Of a DNA stretch of 45,048 nucleotides, positions 23,647 through 34,667 are shown piece by piece. Under the pieces are notes generated by a model. It worked only from the letters and a program-made list of their open reading frames with translations. It had not been told where the DNA came from and did no database searches. The stretch covers positions 100,001 through 145,048 of the forward strand of contig NW_026251436.1 in assembly GCF_025118155.1 (NCBI RefSeq). Direction: 5' to 3'. This DNA is from Cokeromyces recurvatus (lineage: Eukaryota; Mucoromycota; Mucoromycetes; Mucorales; Mucoraceae). The position numbers and the translations under genes are program-made. Positions within the stretch are counted from its first letter, which is position 1. The number at the start of each line of letters is the position of its first letter.

Positions 23647-24510
23647 ATGAATAATAAAGAATTCGAACAAGAACCTCCTAGTTATGATCACGCTTTTCAA
23701 ACTAACCTTGATCCCCAGAATCAAGTTTACCAGTTTGGAAAAATTCATGATGCATCACTTGATTCTTATGAAAGAGGAGAAATGTTCATTCAAGCATTTG
23801 AATCATCCTTGGACTCATTTCCTTTAAAAGAAGCTCAAGAAATCAAACAAAATGGATTTATCAATTGTATACAACTTAATAACCCGACTACTCCTTTACA
23901 TTCTTCTTATAATACACATCCTAAACAACTACAACAACAACAAACACATGTACCTTTCCTTATCAAGGATACCTATTGTATTCAATTTTGGCCTTATATG
24001 AAAGGACAAGAACCAGACCTGGATGTGACAGTTCATGGTACACATCCATTTTTAAAGCTATCTGACTATGCTGATCATCATCAGAGTACATTATTATTAA
24101 CACAGCATTATTTCGAAATCACTCTACAGAGAGTATTCAATAAGGATATTGTCTTGGCTATCGGTTTATGTACTCAACCGTACCCTATCTTTCGTATGCC
24201 AGGTTGGAATAAGTTTTCGATAGGTTATCATAGCGATGATGGACACAAGTTCTGTGATGATGCAACAGGAGGTCAAGCCTTTGGTCCTAGTTGGACAAAA
24301 GGGGATACAGTAGGCTGTGGTTACTGTCCGGATACTGGCAATGTCTTTTTCACTTTAAATGGTGTATGGATATGGCAAGCCTTCGAAGGCCTTGGGCGTC
24401 ATTACTACTATCCAAGTATTGGTGCTGATGGTCCTGCTCAAGTAGAGGTTAACTTTGGTCAAAAACCATTCCAATATCCAATTGAAAATTGGATAGGAAA
24501 TTATATTTAA
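23647..24510 (+). CDS. SPRY-domain protein with PPxY motif (Ssh4/Ear1-like ubiquitin-ligase adaptor)
   Basis: 287 residues, no intron. The start at 23647 (MNNKEFEQEPPSYD) is preferred over an upstream in-frame ATG in a low-complexity pyrimidine leader. A PPSY motif at residues 10 to 13 is the type bound by WW domains of Nedd4/Rsp5 ligases. Residues about 155 to 272 form a SPRY domain: HYFEITL, AIGLCTQPYPIFRMPGW, SIGYHSDDGHKF, FGPSWTKGDTVGCGY and VFFTLNGVW. That combination matches yeast Ssh4 and Ear1, which recruit Rsp5 to endosomal or vacuolar membrane proteins. Those have an N-terminal membrane anchor and none is seen here, so this form is probably soluble or recruited by a partner. Orthology is inferred from domain pattern only. 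Confidence 0.85.
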   Translation: MNNKEFEQEPPSYDHAFQTNLDPQNQVYQFGKIHDASLDSYERGEMFIQAFESSLDSFPLKEAQEIKQNGFINCIQLNNPTTPLHSSYNTHPKQLQQQQTHVPFLIKDTYCIQFWPYMKGQEPDLDVTVHGTHPFLKLSDYADHHQSTLLLTQHYFEITLQRVFNKDIVLAIGLCTQPYPIFRMPGWNKFSIGYHSDDGHKFCDDATGGQAFGPSWTKGDTVGCGYCPDTGNVFFTLNGVWIWQAFEGLGRHYYYPSIGADGPAQVEVNFGQKPFQYPIENWIGNYI

Positions 24511-24650
24511 AGAAGAAGAAAAAGAAAAAGAAAACCAAAAAACCATAAAAAAGAAAAATAAATAAAAGAAATAAAAGGCTTTAATATTCATTTTGAAGAG
24601 AAATATTTCCAAATACGTGATTATATGTAATTATGTATATCTGACCGTTT

Positions 24651-24714
24651 GTGTGTGCGTGCGTACGTATGTGTGTGTGCGTATACGTGTGTGTGTGTGT
24701 GTGTGTATGTGTGA
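24651..24714. repeat. GT-rich microsatellite
   Basis: An imperfect (GT)n tract with a pure run of GT dinucleotides near 24689 to 24705. It lies between the convergent ends of the SPRY and endosulfine genes. Confidence 0.9.
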
Positions 24715-24749
24715 GATTGCTTCTCATGAGTGTGTAAACAAAATGAGAA

Positions 24750-25213
24750 TTACTGTTTATTAGCTTCTTTATCTGACTCCGTAACTAAAGGACTTTCTTT
24801 AACAGGACTTGCACCTGGTTGTGAAGTAGGATTAGAATGTGGGATGGTATCAGGTGAAGGATGTTCTGAGCCTATTGCTACAGGTTCTTTTCCAGCTTTC
24901 GAAAGTGCATAATCACCAGAATCAAAGTATTTACGTTCCTAAAATAATGATGAATAGAATGAGTATAAAAAACTTGAATAATCTTTTTTTCTTTTTTTTT
25001 TTATTATTTACTTTAAGTTTATGTCCTAAAAGATCTTTACGATCTGGAAGTTTCCCATACATACGAAGCAACTTCTTTTCTTCTTCGCTTAATTTCTAAA
25101 TTTCAATAAATAAAACACGGTTTAATAATGCACATTATATAAATTTATATTTATATTTCTAAGGATAAAATAATTACACTTATATCAACTTTATTCGCTT
25201 GAGATGGGTTCAT
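24750..25213 (-). CDS. IGO1: Endosulfine/ARPP-19 family protein (Igo1-like)
   Basis: Three small exons on the minus strand: 25213 to 25178, 25095 to 25012 and 24938 to 24750, joined by introns of 82 and 73 bp with GT..AG ends, all in phase 0. The product is 102 residues. It starts MNPSQANKVDISKLSEEEKK, continues LLRMYGKLPDRKDLL, and has the family signature RKYFDSGDYALSKAG at residues 42 to 56. Ser47 within FDSGDY is the residue phosphorylated in this family by Rim15/Greatwall kinases. Phosphorylated endosulfines inhibit PP2A-B55 and in yeast promote entry into quiescence and mRNA protection. The tail is Pro/Ser-rich and likely disordered. A plus-strand frame at 24730 to 24912 is the antisense of the last exon. 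Confidence 0.93.
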
Positions 25214-25765
25214 ATTATTTTATCTATTATTAAAATAAAAAGAAGAATATTTATAAAAAAAAAAAAAATGAAAGAAGAAAAAAAAAAAACTCTAGTAAAA
25301 ATAAAGCTTGTGTGTGAACATGTGCTACTGCTTATCTGTTCACAAAGCACCTTTACGTGACGTAATATCTGAATGGTAGTATTAGATTCTTCCTATAACA
25401 CGAAAATTATTGCAAAAAATTGTTTGTCATTTTTCATTGGCCTTTTTTTTTTTTTTTTTCTTTCAGTATAGAGAATCAGTTTATTTATTAGCAGCAACTT
25501 TAAATTAAGAAAAGACAGTTCTATTCACATAAACTGTACAAATAAAATAGAGCAGCTTAATCATAGTATTTATAATAGTCTTGTATATGTATATATATAT
25601 AAAAAAAAAAAAGTATTTTAACACGCATTTACCTGTAGAAGAATTAACTAGTTTTTTTTTTTCTGTACAATCCATGTTTCTAAGTCTAGACATTTTTTTT
25701 TCATTTTTTGCTGCTAAAATAATATAATGTTCATTCTTGTTTCATATTTACCGCAAAAGATGATT
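25214..25765. other. Upstream region of the endosulfine gene
   Basis: AT-rich DNA with A/T runs at about 25258 to 25268 and 25443 to 25459. It should include the IGO1 promoter. A minus-strand open frame at 25505 to 25693 has no splice or domain support. Confidence 0.5.
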
Positions 25766-26106
25766 TTAAGCTATAGCCAGTTTTGTTATCATTGCAGATT
25801 CCCACCCCCTATTCCTATTTACTGCATATTCTCTAGCCAGCCATGCAAATAAGCTAGTCATTCCTTGTTGAGCCTCTTCATTTATTAAGAGTATTTCTTC
25901 TTCTGAGTCACGACATGGTGGAGGCTTATTAAACTATCTCCTTCTTCAAAGAACAGTATCCCTGATTTAAATGTCAACAAACTTAATATCCCTGTTGAAT
26001 CTATGATAGAAGAGATACGGTAATATAAATTGGCGCGTATGCTGCTTATTTTATTTTATTTTATTTTTTTTTACTTTAGATTGTTATTACTGAATATCAC
26101 AGACAT
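25766..26106 (-). CDS. Possible small minus-strand gene, model incomplete
   Basis: The 3' part is clearly coding-like: from about 25926 down to the stop at 25766 the minus strand reads PPPCRDSEEEILLINEEAQQ, then GMTSLFAWLAREYAVNRNRG and WESAMITKLAIA. A possible first exon (ATG at 26106, MSVIF) with donor GTAATA joins in phase to a second exon after CTATCATAG at about 26017 (STGILSLLTFKSGILFFEEG). That second frame is shifted relative to the 3' part near 25925. Either an exon boundary is missed, the gene is frameshifted, or the acceptor GATAG at about 25936 is used. It is divergent from the BAR gene, leaving 246 bp as a shared promoter. Product about 80 residues; not recognised. Confidence 0.4.
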
Positions 26107-26250
26107 CTTCTTTTGAATTGTTATCCTTTTGCTTTACTTTTATTTTATTTTATTTTTATTTTTTTTTGTAAGCTATATTTGGAAGTGACAAATTAGCATA
26201 ATACGACAAGATTGCTAATCGGAATTGAATAACAATGATAATAAAGCGCG

Positions 26251-26289
<39 letters not shown>

Positions 26290-26352
26290 AAGAGAAATTC
26301 CCCCTCTTTTTTTTTTTCTTTTTTTTTTTTTCTCTCCCTCTGAAAAAAAAAA

Positions 26353-27573
26353 ATGTCACAAGCTAATAATGATGGCATCAAAGTAATTGATGCTGAACCT
26401 GCACCTACCACAAATACTGCCAATAGTAATAATGCTTTTCAAGGTGCCAATGCCATCCTGAATAACACTTTGGATAGCTTTGCTAACTTGAGTTCTCGTC
26501 TTAATCCTTTTACACAAAAATTAAATAAAGGTCTTGGTCAAGTTAGACAAGTAAGTAGCAATAATATAATAAGAATGATGGCATTTTATATGAAACCTAT
26601 CAAAATAGTTTGCTCAAGAAAAATTGGGGACTGCTGAAAATATTACAGAATTACCTCAAGAATATAAAGATTTGGAAAAGGTTTGTTTATTAAAAGGAAA
26701 AAAAAAAAAAAAAAAAATGGATGAATGAGTAAATGGATGAAATTGCTTATTTTTATTATTAGCGTGTTGATGCTCTTCGTAGTGTTCAAGCCAACTTGTT
26801 AAAAATATCTCGTACATTTAATAGTTCATCTTATGACTATCCTATTCAAATTCAAGATTCTCTAATTGGTATTTCTAATACGGTAACAAGAGAAATTCAA
26901 CATTTAACAATATCATCAGCTGCTGATAGAAGTGATGTAGAAGAACAACAACAACAGCAACAACAACAACCTAATACATTATTACATGGATTATCACGTG
27001 TTGCAGCTCAAGGTGCAGAATCAATTGGTATCGAAGAGCCACTAGGTACTGCTCTTTTCAAATATTCAACAATTACATCAAAAGTCGCCGATGCTCGTGT
27101 CAAGATGGACCGTACCATTGTTGAAAAGTTTAATAAGCCAATGCAAGCTACTTTGAATTCATCTTTGGATCAAGCTTTAAAGGCAAGACGTCATGTACAA
27201 TCCATCCGATTAACTTTAGATGCTTGTAAATCAAGATATCGATCTGCTCGTCCTGAAAAGTTGGAAGCTGCTCGATTAGAAGTAGAACAAGCTGAAGATC
27301 AATTTGTAGCTGCTGTTGAAGAAGCTACTCATTTAATGAAGACAGCTCTTGAAAATGTAAGCCTAATTATAATATATACATATAAAAAAAAGAAAGAAAG
27401 CGTATTCATTTTATTATTATTATTAGCCTGAACCTTTCCGTAATTTAGCAGACTTGGTTAATGCTCAATTACAATACTTTAAAGAAGCTCAGGAACTTTT
27501 GTCTGATCTTGCACCTGAATTAGATGAAATTCAAGTTACTCAAGAATCTCTATACAGAAACAATCATACTTAA
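26353..27573 (+). CDS. BAR-domain protein, Gvp36-like
   Basis: Four exons (26353 to 26550, 26609 to 26680, 26763 to 27356, 27427 to 27573) with phase-0 GT..AG introns give 336 residues. Features typical of fungal Gvp36-type BAR proteins: an amphipathic N-terminal stretch (LDSFANLSSRLNPFTQKLNK), then EKLGTAENITELPQEYKDLE leading into RVDALRSVQANLLKISRTF, and long helices later (ALKARRHVQSIRLTLDACKS, ARLEVEQAEDQFVAAVEEA). Such proteins bind and curve membranes of the Golgi, endosomes and plasma membrane. A polyglutamine insert of about 9 residues (CAA/CAG) lies in the middle at about 26944 to 26970. The ATG follows a 100-bp A-then-pyrimidine leader. Intron positions fit the frame exactly. Confidence 0.88.
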
Positions 27574-27732
27574 AAATACAAATATATTTTTATAAATATT
27601 TATTTATCTATTGTATTAAATATTGTATATTAATAATATTTGTATGACAAACTGTAAATCACATGAAAGGAAGGGAAATGTATCTTTTTTTTTCTTTTTC
27701 TTTTCTTTTCTTTTCTTTACTCATTTTATAAA

Positions 27733-29523
27733 ATGTCGAATAAAAGGAAGCAATCTTTAAACGATGAACAGATGAAAAAGGATGGTAAAAAGACAGCGTA
27801 TTTAGTAAACAAAAAAAAAAAAAATTAACTAGGATTGATTATGATATCAAACAATGAGAATAGATAATGACGAGCCAGTAACAACAGAGAAGGAAAATAA
27901 ACTATTATTAAATGATGAGCTTGTTTTGACAGAAAATAAAAAATCATCTTTTTGGAAGGCATATCCTACACCTTCTTCTGTTAACATGATTGACCCTAAA
28001 AATCCAGTAAAGGTGGAAGAGGATGAAAAGAAAGAGAGACGATCTAACGTTGTCTTGCCTTCATTTCATTCACAGTTTCAACCTGTCTATCCTCCTTCTT
28101 CTTCTTTTTCAGTCCTCTTTTCAAAGATCATCGAGACCGTTCGTTGTCGTTCGCTATTTTCAAAAGGAAAAGAAGAAAGGACTAGAGATGATTTACACAA
28201 TTTTATTGAAACAATAAAGAAAGAAAGTATAAACAAATCAATTAAAAGAAAAAGGTTTCTTATTGTAGGTGTTCATGGATGGTTCCCAATGAAGGTAACA
28301 TAAAATAAAAAGGCAACTTGTATTCAACGTGTCAATATAATTTGGGTGATAATAAAGTGTAGCTTGTTCGTAGTGTGATTGGTGAGCCTACAGGAACATC
28401 TAAGAAATTTTGTGAACAAATGACATTAGCTTTAAAACGCTATTTTTATAAAAGGTATGATATCAGACTAGCCGATGAATCCATTACAGCATTGCCCTTG
28501 GAATGGGAAGGCAAAGTGTTGGAGAGGGTGGATAAGTTTTATAAAGTACTTTCAATAGAATCCAATCATTTAATTAAAGAAGCTGACGTCATCTTATGGG
28601 CTACACATTCACAAGGAACACCTGTTTCTACCCTCCTGTTGAGAAAATTAATTGATGATAAAATAATTGATATTCAACGACAGCCAGTATGTATGTTGGC
28701 TATGGCTGGTATCTCACATGGACCCTTCCCATCTATCCTCAAAGGAAATTTAATAGTCAAGGTCAGTAAGGATATGACGTTTTTATTATTATTATTATGA
28801 TTTATGATTTATGATTCGATACATAAATAGTATTTTGAAGCAGATGCAGCAAGAGAATTATTTGAATTTATGGATTCAAGTTCTGATATATCAGTTCAAT
28901 TTCAAGATGCACTCCTATCTCTTTTATCACACCCTTATCTTAAAATAGTCTTGGTGGGTTCAATGCAAGATCAAGTAGTACCTATTTATTCTGCTATCAT
29001 CTCAGGTATCCTTCATCCTCGAATATTACGTGCTCTTTACATTGAGGGTGAAGTCTATGAGCCTAATCATTTTCTGATTCGACTTGTTTTATTTTCATTT
29101 AAACTGTTAAATCTTGGTTTATCTGATCATGGTCTTTTAATTCATCTTAGCCAAGTTCTAGCAGGTAATTTTTGGCAAGGAGAAGGGCATTCGAGGATTT
29201 ATGAGGAATTAGACGTCTTTCTATTATCCCTTCAATATCTATTTGAAACTCCCCCTTTTGGATCATTTAAAGTCATCAAAACGACCACCGTCTATGATGA
29301 CATAAAAAAGGAGTGGATACTAAATACGCCAAGGTTACTCAATAATCCTTATCATTTACCTTGGGCAGTACGTGGTATCTGGGATGATCCACGTATTTTA
29401 AATGATCCAAACTTGGCGAATGAACTACATCAACTGCAAGCCTTATTTGACCAATGGCGCCCTACTACAGCTAAACTAAAAGAAATTAAATATCGTCTAG
29501 AGCCATTAAAGGCAAGATTATAG
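27733..29523 (+). CDS. Alpha/beta-hydrolase-like protein of the YML020W family
   Basis: Exons 27733 to 27784, 27864 to 28294, 28363 to 28761 and 28831 to 29523 join in phase to give 524 residues. The first exon (MSNKRKQSLNDEQMKK) sits after a pyrimidine tract. The hydrolase core starts at RFLIVGVHGWFP. The nucleophile elbow is THSQG with Ser244. Asp341 in GSMQDQVVP and His414 in EGHSRIYEE are well placed to complete a catalytic triad. A segment of Cys/Leu-rich helices follows. The overall pattern resembles the uncharacterised fungal family of yeast YML020W, thought to be lipase-like. Substrate unknown. Introns are 69 to 79 bp. The intact triad suggests an active esterase or lipase, which is inference. 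Confidence 0.82.
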
Positions 29524-29809
29524 AAGAGGAGAAAAGAAGAAAGAGAGTTGAAGATTAGAATGTATAATAACCGTCCGCTTTTATGTATGTAACATATATA
29601 TACATATTTATATCTTTAATATAGATTAATCAAAAGAGGTCTTTTTAAATACCATATTGAGAAAATTTTTCCTATTTTATGCATTGATGAATGTTTATTG
29701 GTTAATAAATAATGTGGTTGGCTCCTTTTTTTTTATATATATTAAATTTATTTATTTATTATTTTTTCTTTTTTTTTTTTTTTTTTTTTCTTTCTTTTCT
29801 TTTCTTTTT

Positions 29810-29903
29810 ATGTCGAATAAGAATAAACCAATAATGTCTAAAAGGTCTTCTGCTACACTTGTCCTAGTGATAGGCATGTTGATATCAGGTAATACATGTA
29901 TCT

Positions 29904-29959
<56 letters not shown>

Positions 29960-31359
29960 AAAATAGGAAATGTCTTTATTTATTTGTTTATTTATTTGTT
30001 TGAAAAGGTGTTTGTAATACTATTTTAAATAAATTTCAAGACATGCAATGTGTAGATCATTGTGATGATCCCGACCCAAAGAATAGAAAGTATTTTGAAC
30101 AGCCTATTTGGCAAACGTAAGTCATAGAATAGACACACAATGTATAATGATAAATAAATAAATATATATATATACCTGTTTATATCATAGACTTAATATG
30201 TTTGTTGGTGAATTTGCTGTTTGGTCTGTTTATGTTTATCAAAAATATCAACAAAGAAAAATGTATAAAAATGGAATTTTGTCTAATTCTGTAATTCCAC
30301 CTCCTTCTGCAGTTAATCAATTGGATGCCTCTGTTATAATTGATGATGTTGATCAACATAATAAACTAATGACAGAACAACAAGAACCATTACCTGAACT
30401 AAAAGGTTGGAAGAGTCTTTTATTCTGGATACCTACTCTATGTGATTTAACTGCAACCACAGTAAATTTTGAATACTGATATCCTTCCTATCCCTCTATT
30501 TTACTAACTAAATGATTATGATTATAGATCATGAATGTAGGCTTAATTCTAACTTCAGCTAGTGTCTATCAAATGTTAAGGGGAGCTGTCGTGATATTTA
30601 CAGGCTTATTTAGCTATTTATTTTTAAATCGTCGTTTGCATCGATTTGAATGGTTTTCTTTAGTGCTGGTAGTTGTAGGTGTCGGTATGGTCGGTCTCTC
30701 TTCTATTTTATTTCCTCAAAAGAAACCCAGTGTCGTTGTATCGTCATCATCTTCTTCATTTGATTACCAATCACTTGTAGGCGTCTTTTTAGTTTTAGGA
30801 GCACAACTCTTTACTGCATCACAATTTGTAATTGAAGAAAAGATTTTAATACGTTATCATGTGACGCCACTTAAGGCAGTAGGACTTGAAGGATCATTTG
30901 GATTAATTTCTATTTTATCAGCCATGCCATTCTTACATATTTTATTGGGAAAACGTTATGCTTCATTTGATATAATTCAAGGATTTCATGACTTCTTTGA
31001 TCATTCACTTGTTTGGCAAACAGGGATTGCTATTAGTATATCCATTGCCTTTTTTAATTGGTTTGGACTTTCGATTACATCAGCAGTTTCTGCTACTGCC
31101 CGAAGTACCATTGATGCATGCAGGTAAAATAGAACCTATAATGAATTTAGATGATGTATTTATTTATTTATCAAATAATAGGACATTATTTATTTGGATG
31201 GTATCCCTTTATTTGGGTTGGGAACAATTTTCATGGATTCAAGTAGGAGGATTTATTGTTATGGTGACAGGTACGTTTTACTTTAATGGAGTTCTTAAAT
31301 GGCCATTTGTTCGTAAAGAAGAAGAGGAAGAGCGTAGACCCCTTTTATCGCAAGAGTAA
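29810..31359 (+). CDS. Drug/metabolite-type transporter, SLC35F6-like
   Basis: Five exons (29810 to 29888, 30008 to 30116, 30191 to 30461, 30528 to 31123, 31182 to 31359) with consistent phases give 410 residues. The protein is very hydrophobic with about ten predicted membrane segments, among them ATLVLVIGMLISG, FWIPTLCDLTATT, IMNVGLILTSASVYQMLRGA and GAVVIFTGLFSYLFLNRR. The order matches SLC35F6 (ANT2BP) of the EamA/nucleotide-sugar transporter superfamily. The human member is linked to lysosomes and mitochondria and its substrate is unclear. A cytosolic loop of about 60 residues between segments 2 and 3 is unusually long. The C-terminus ends EEEEERRPLLSQE; the acidic-plus-LL pattern could be an endosomal or vacuolar sorting signal. 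The ATG follows a T-rich tract at about 29767 to 29809. Confidence 0.88.
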
Positions 31360-31968
31360 AGAATCCGTCTATTTGTATTAATAATAATAAAAAAGACAGC
31401 GTAAAATCAAAATCCATGATAATTTCTTTTTTAAAATAAAAAAAAAATAAAAATAAAAGGTGGGGCGGGGATATAATTGCTTTGAAATAGAGTAGTAGAC
31501 TAGACTCTGCCAATACCAACACAGAGAATCATTGTAATATGCGTGCGTTCACTTGTTATAGAATAGGTCTTTCTACGTATAAGTGTGTGTATGTGTGTGC
31601 GTATTGTGTCAAACAAAATGATCTCTATTACTAGTGACTATACATGTAATCAGATTATAATAGGTTTCTTTTCTAGTCATGCGTGTATTCCATTCGTTTA
31701 TTTACGAATAAATAATGTAAAGAAAACTTTCATTTGACATAATATAATAATAATTCAATCGCCTATTTAATAATAGAATGTTGTTATTATTATTGTTCCT
31801 AATGATGCATAATAATAATAAAAAAAAAGGGATGTTATTCTTCGTTATATTTACATTGATGAGCTTAAAAAAAAATATACATATAAAAATTGTTGTTGCA
31901 TGAAATACACGTCTGTTTTCTTTTTTCTCTGTTTTATACTTCTTTCTTTCTTCCTTCATTACTTTTAA
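31360..31968. other. Intergenic region between transporter and RRM genes
   Basis: AT-rich with a short GT-rich patch near 31580 to 31605. No gene is supported; the minus-strand frames here are low-complexity or antisense. Confidence 0.6.
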
Positions 31969-34089
31969 ATGGAAAATAATAAAGGCAAAAAATGAATCTA
32001 TTAAAGAACAAAATATATTAAAAGAAAAAAAAAATAAATCTTTCTCTCTTTATATATATATAGATTGCTATAACGACAATAAAAGAAATCTATTTGTTTC
32101 AAATAACAATAATAATACATGGAGACAACAAAATCAAAAAAGAAGTATTCAACATAATGAAAATAATATAAATCAATATTGTAAAATAATATATATTTAT
32201 ATGTGAAAGAAAGAGTGTTAAAGAGATTTACATGATTTCTCTTAAAAAAAAAAGATGATCACTTTAATAAAGAGCAAATTATTCACTCTTGGTGGAATAG
32301 AGTACAAAATGAAAATGAACCATTTTTAACAACAAACATGAGTCATCATACAGCGAATTATGAACAAGGTTAAAAAATAAAATAAATACAAGAATACATA
32401 CATTATATTAATATATGTATATATTATATATTTTTTATTCATACACCTATTAAAAGGCTTGAAAAGGTTTAAAGCTACTACAACAAATGCAGCCGTCAAT
32501 CAATTTCATCTTACACCACCTGGTTTATCAAATCGTAATTGTAATAGTAATCTATTTTCTCCATTTCATTATCAACAACAAAATAGTCTTTGGAATGGAT
32601 TACATCAATCAAGAGATACTTCTTTATTTAAAGAAAATCATAAGCCTGCTTGGTCTCAAATAGTCTCTGGTGAAAGACAACAAGATATGGATTATGAATC
32701 ATCAAATCCAATGACAACAACAAATGATAATACAACAAAATATATTACAGATTCTATATCCTTTATTGCTTCTAATATGATGCGTGATGAAAATGAACAA
32801 CAAAATATAACTTTAATTCGACCTTATACTGTTGTCAAAATAATTAATGTATATAATATATATGTGTATCATCTAATCTAATCTAACACTATTCTATTCT
32901 ATTCTATTCTGCTCTGCTCTGCTCTGCTCTGCTCTGCTCTGCTCTGCTCTGCTCTACTCTGCTCTGCTTTACTCTGCTCTACTCTACTCTGCTCCACTCT
33001 GCTCTACTCTACTCTGCTCCACTCTGCTCTACTCTATTTAGATCCCTTGGAGTATAAATGCGAATGATATTAAACAAACATTTCAACAAAATATTCATAT
33101 TCAAGTACCAAATGAAACTGAACTACCACAATGTATACATGTAAAATAAAAATAGTGGTGATTGAATAATATATATATATATCATCTCACTCATATTCAC
33201 ATTGAATAGATCTTAATGGATGTAAAAACAGGTAAAACGTTAGGTACTGCTTATGCTGAATTAATCATTCGTGATCAAGAAAACTTGAAATCTATATTGG
33301 CTAATCTTTGCTTTGCCTCTGTACAAGGTAGACGTATTCGTTTCATCCATAGTTCTTATGATGAACTCTGTAATGATCTCTTTTCTTCTTGGGCTGGTGA
33401 ATTTAAAAATGGTATAGCTATTCCCTTTTCATTAGATACCATGAATGAGCAACAAAGGAATTCTCAATTCTTTATTGGTCAAAAGGATTTACAAAATTTA
33501 TTAAATGTTTGTAGAAATTATAAGGTGAGATATAAAAAAAAAAAAATGACTAGTAATCCTCCTCTCCTCTTTTTATTATTATTTTATTTAACAGACCTTC
33601 TTCATGTTATAAGATGTGTTATAATCGTAAATGTGCTGAAAGATCATTTGAATATCTGATTTCTATTATTATGAATATTCCATGGAAACAACCAAAGGCT
33701 GTAACTAGAATACAAAGAGACATTATATATGAATGTTATAAACTTGTTGCAGGTTATATAAATATCTATATTCATCTATGTCTTTATTTATCTTTATCCT
33801 TTTTATTTTAGAGGCCTTACGTGGTCATGTAAATCGAAAATTTCATCCATTTGAGGACTATCTGTTGCCGCGTTTAGTACGAGCAGCTATATTATGTGAT
33901 GGTTTTACTGTTAAACAGAAGAATGGTATCTTGAATAATGCGTAAGTTTCTTTTTCCCTTTTGACACATTCATACATTGACATTTACATTTGATATGATA
34001 GCAATTTATCTTGTCCTAAAGACTTGGAAGTTTATTTACAAGAACCCATTATTTTAAATGATGTTGAATTCAAAACTTTAATTCGTTAA
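31969..34089 (+). CDS. RRM-domain RNA-binding protein, heavily spliced
   Basis: Proposed exons: 31969 to 31984, 32064 to 32180, 32255 to 32368, 32457 to 32848, 33042 to 33140, 33210 to 33524, 33614 to 33752, 33812 to 33941 and 34002 to 34089; their lengths sum to 470 codons. The N-terminus is Asn/Gln-rich and disordered. The RRM spans [19 protein letters not shown] to [18 protein letters not shown], with the RNP-like stretch [18 protein letters not shown]-terminal fungal domain follows ([35 protein letters not shown]). Two uncertain points: the first intron would use a GC donor at 31985, and the acceptor before the seventh exon may be at 33594 rather than 33613. The upstream acceptor would add a plausible PSSCYK but breaks the frame. 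Probably an RNA-processing or mRNA-control protein. Confidence 0.75.
32890..33038 (+). repeat. Pentanucleotide CTCTG/CTCTA array inside an intron
   Basis: About 28 units of TCTGC, TCTAC, TCCAC and TTCTA make up most of the 193-bp intron (32849 to 33041) of the RRM gene. Other introns in this gene are 59 to 89 bp. The array is pyrimidine-only apart from one purine per unit and abuts the AG acceptor, so it may serve as an extended polypyrimidine tract. Confidence 0.92.
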
Positions 34090-34590
34090 TATTTATTTAT
34101 TTTTATATATTATGGAACAATGGCTTAAATTAGAAGAATACACATGTATTACTCAAATCAATAAATTCTTTATTCATATCAGTTGTTATCATATTGAAAA
34201 AAAAAAAAAATAACAAATGAACCATCAGAAAGTTTTAACTATATAATCCTATCAGTTTATGGCTTTTTTTATAATCAGTGTTTTTTATACATGTATATAG
34301 TCATTGAAAGAACTCGCAGAAAAAGGAAGAGAAAAAAGAAAAACACATAACTTGTAAAGAAAGGTTTTTCTTTTAGTTTTCTTTTTCTTGTTCTTTATAT
34401 ACAAAAAAAAAAAACATCAGATTTGGCTAAGTTTATATTTTCATCAGTGGCTCTTGAGGTAATAAACCTCCGTTTGTTATATCTTTATTTCCTTCGTGTA
34501 ATGAAAATGAAAATAATGACATTTCTCTCTTTTTTTTTAAAAAAAAGAAAAGAAAAAGAAATGGAAATAAAATAAGAAGACTGCTTTTAG

Positions 34591-34639
<49 letters not shown>

Positions 34640-34667
34640 CTGTTGTCGGACAAACAACACTAAAAAT
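34090..34667. other. Convergent 3' region with a 45-bp A run
   Basis: This lies between the RRM gene and the minus-strand PhyH gene. It holds an uninterrupted A tract at 34593 to 34637 and A/G-rich DNA around 34319 to 34360 and 34537 to 34580. No gene seen. Confidence 0.75.

Noticed and set aside
24730..24912. Plus-strand 60-codon frame
   Set aside because: It is antisense to the last endosulfine exon, which carries the family signature on the minus strand.
25505..25693. Minus-strand frame as a first exon of the endosulfine gene
   Set aside because: Its donor leaves one base and breaks the frame of the next exon, whereas the exon at 25213 to 25178 joins in phase and gives a typical start.
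26156..26423. Two overlapping minus-strand frames rich in Phe and Lys
   Set aside because: They read through the A run and pyrimidine leader upstream of, and antisense to, the first BAR exon.
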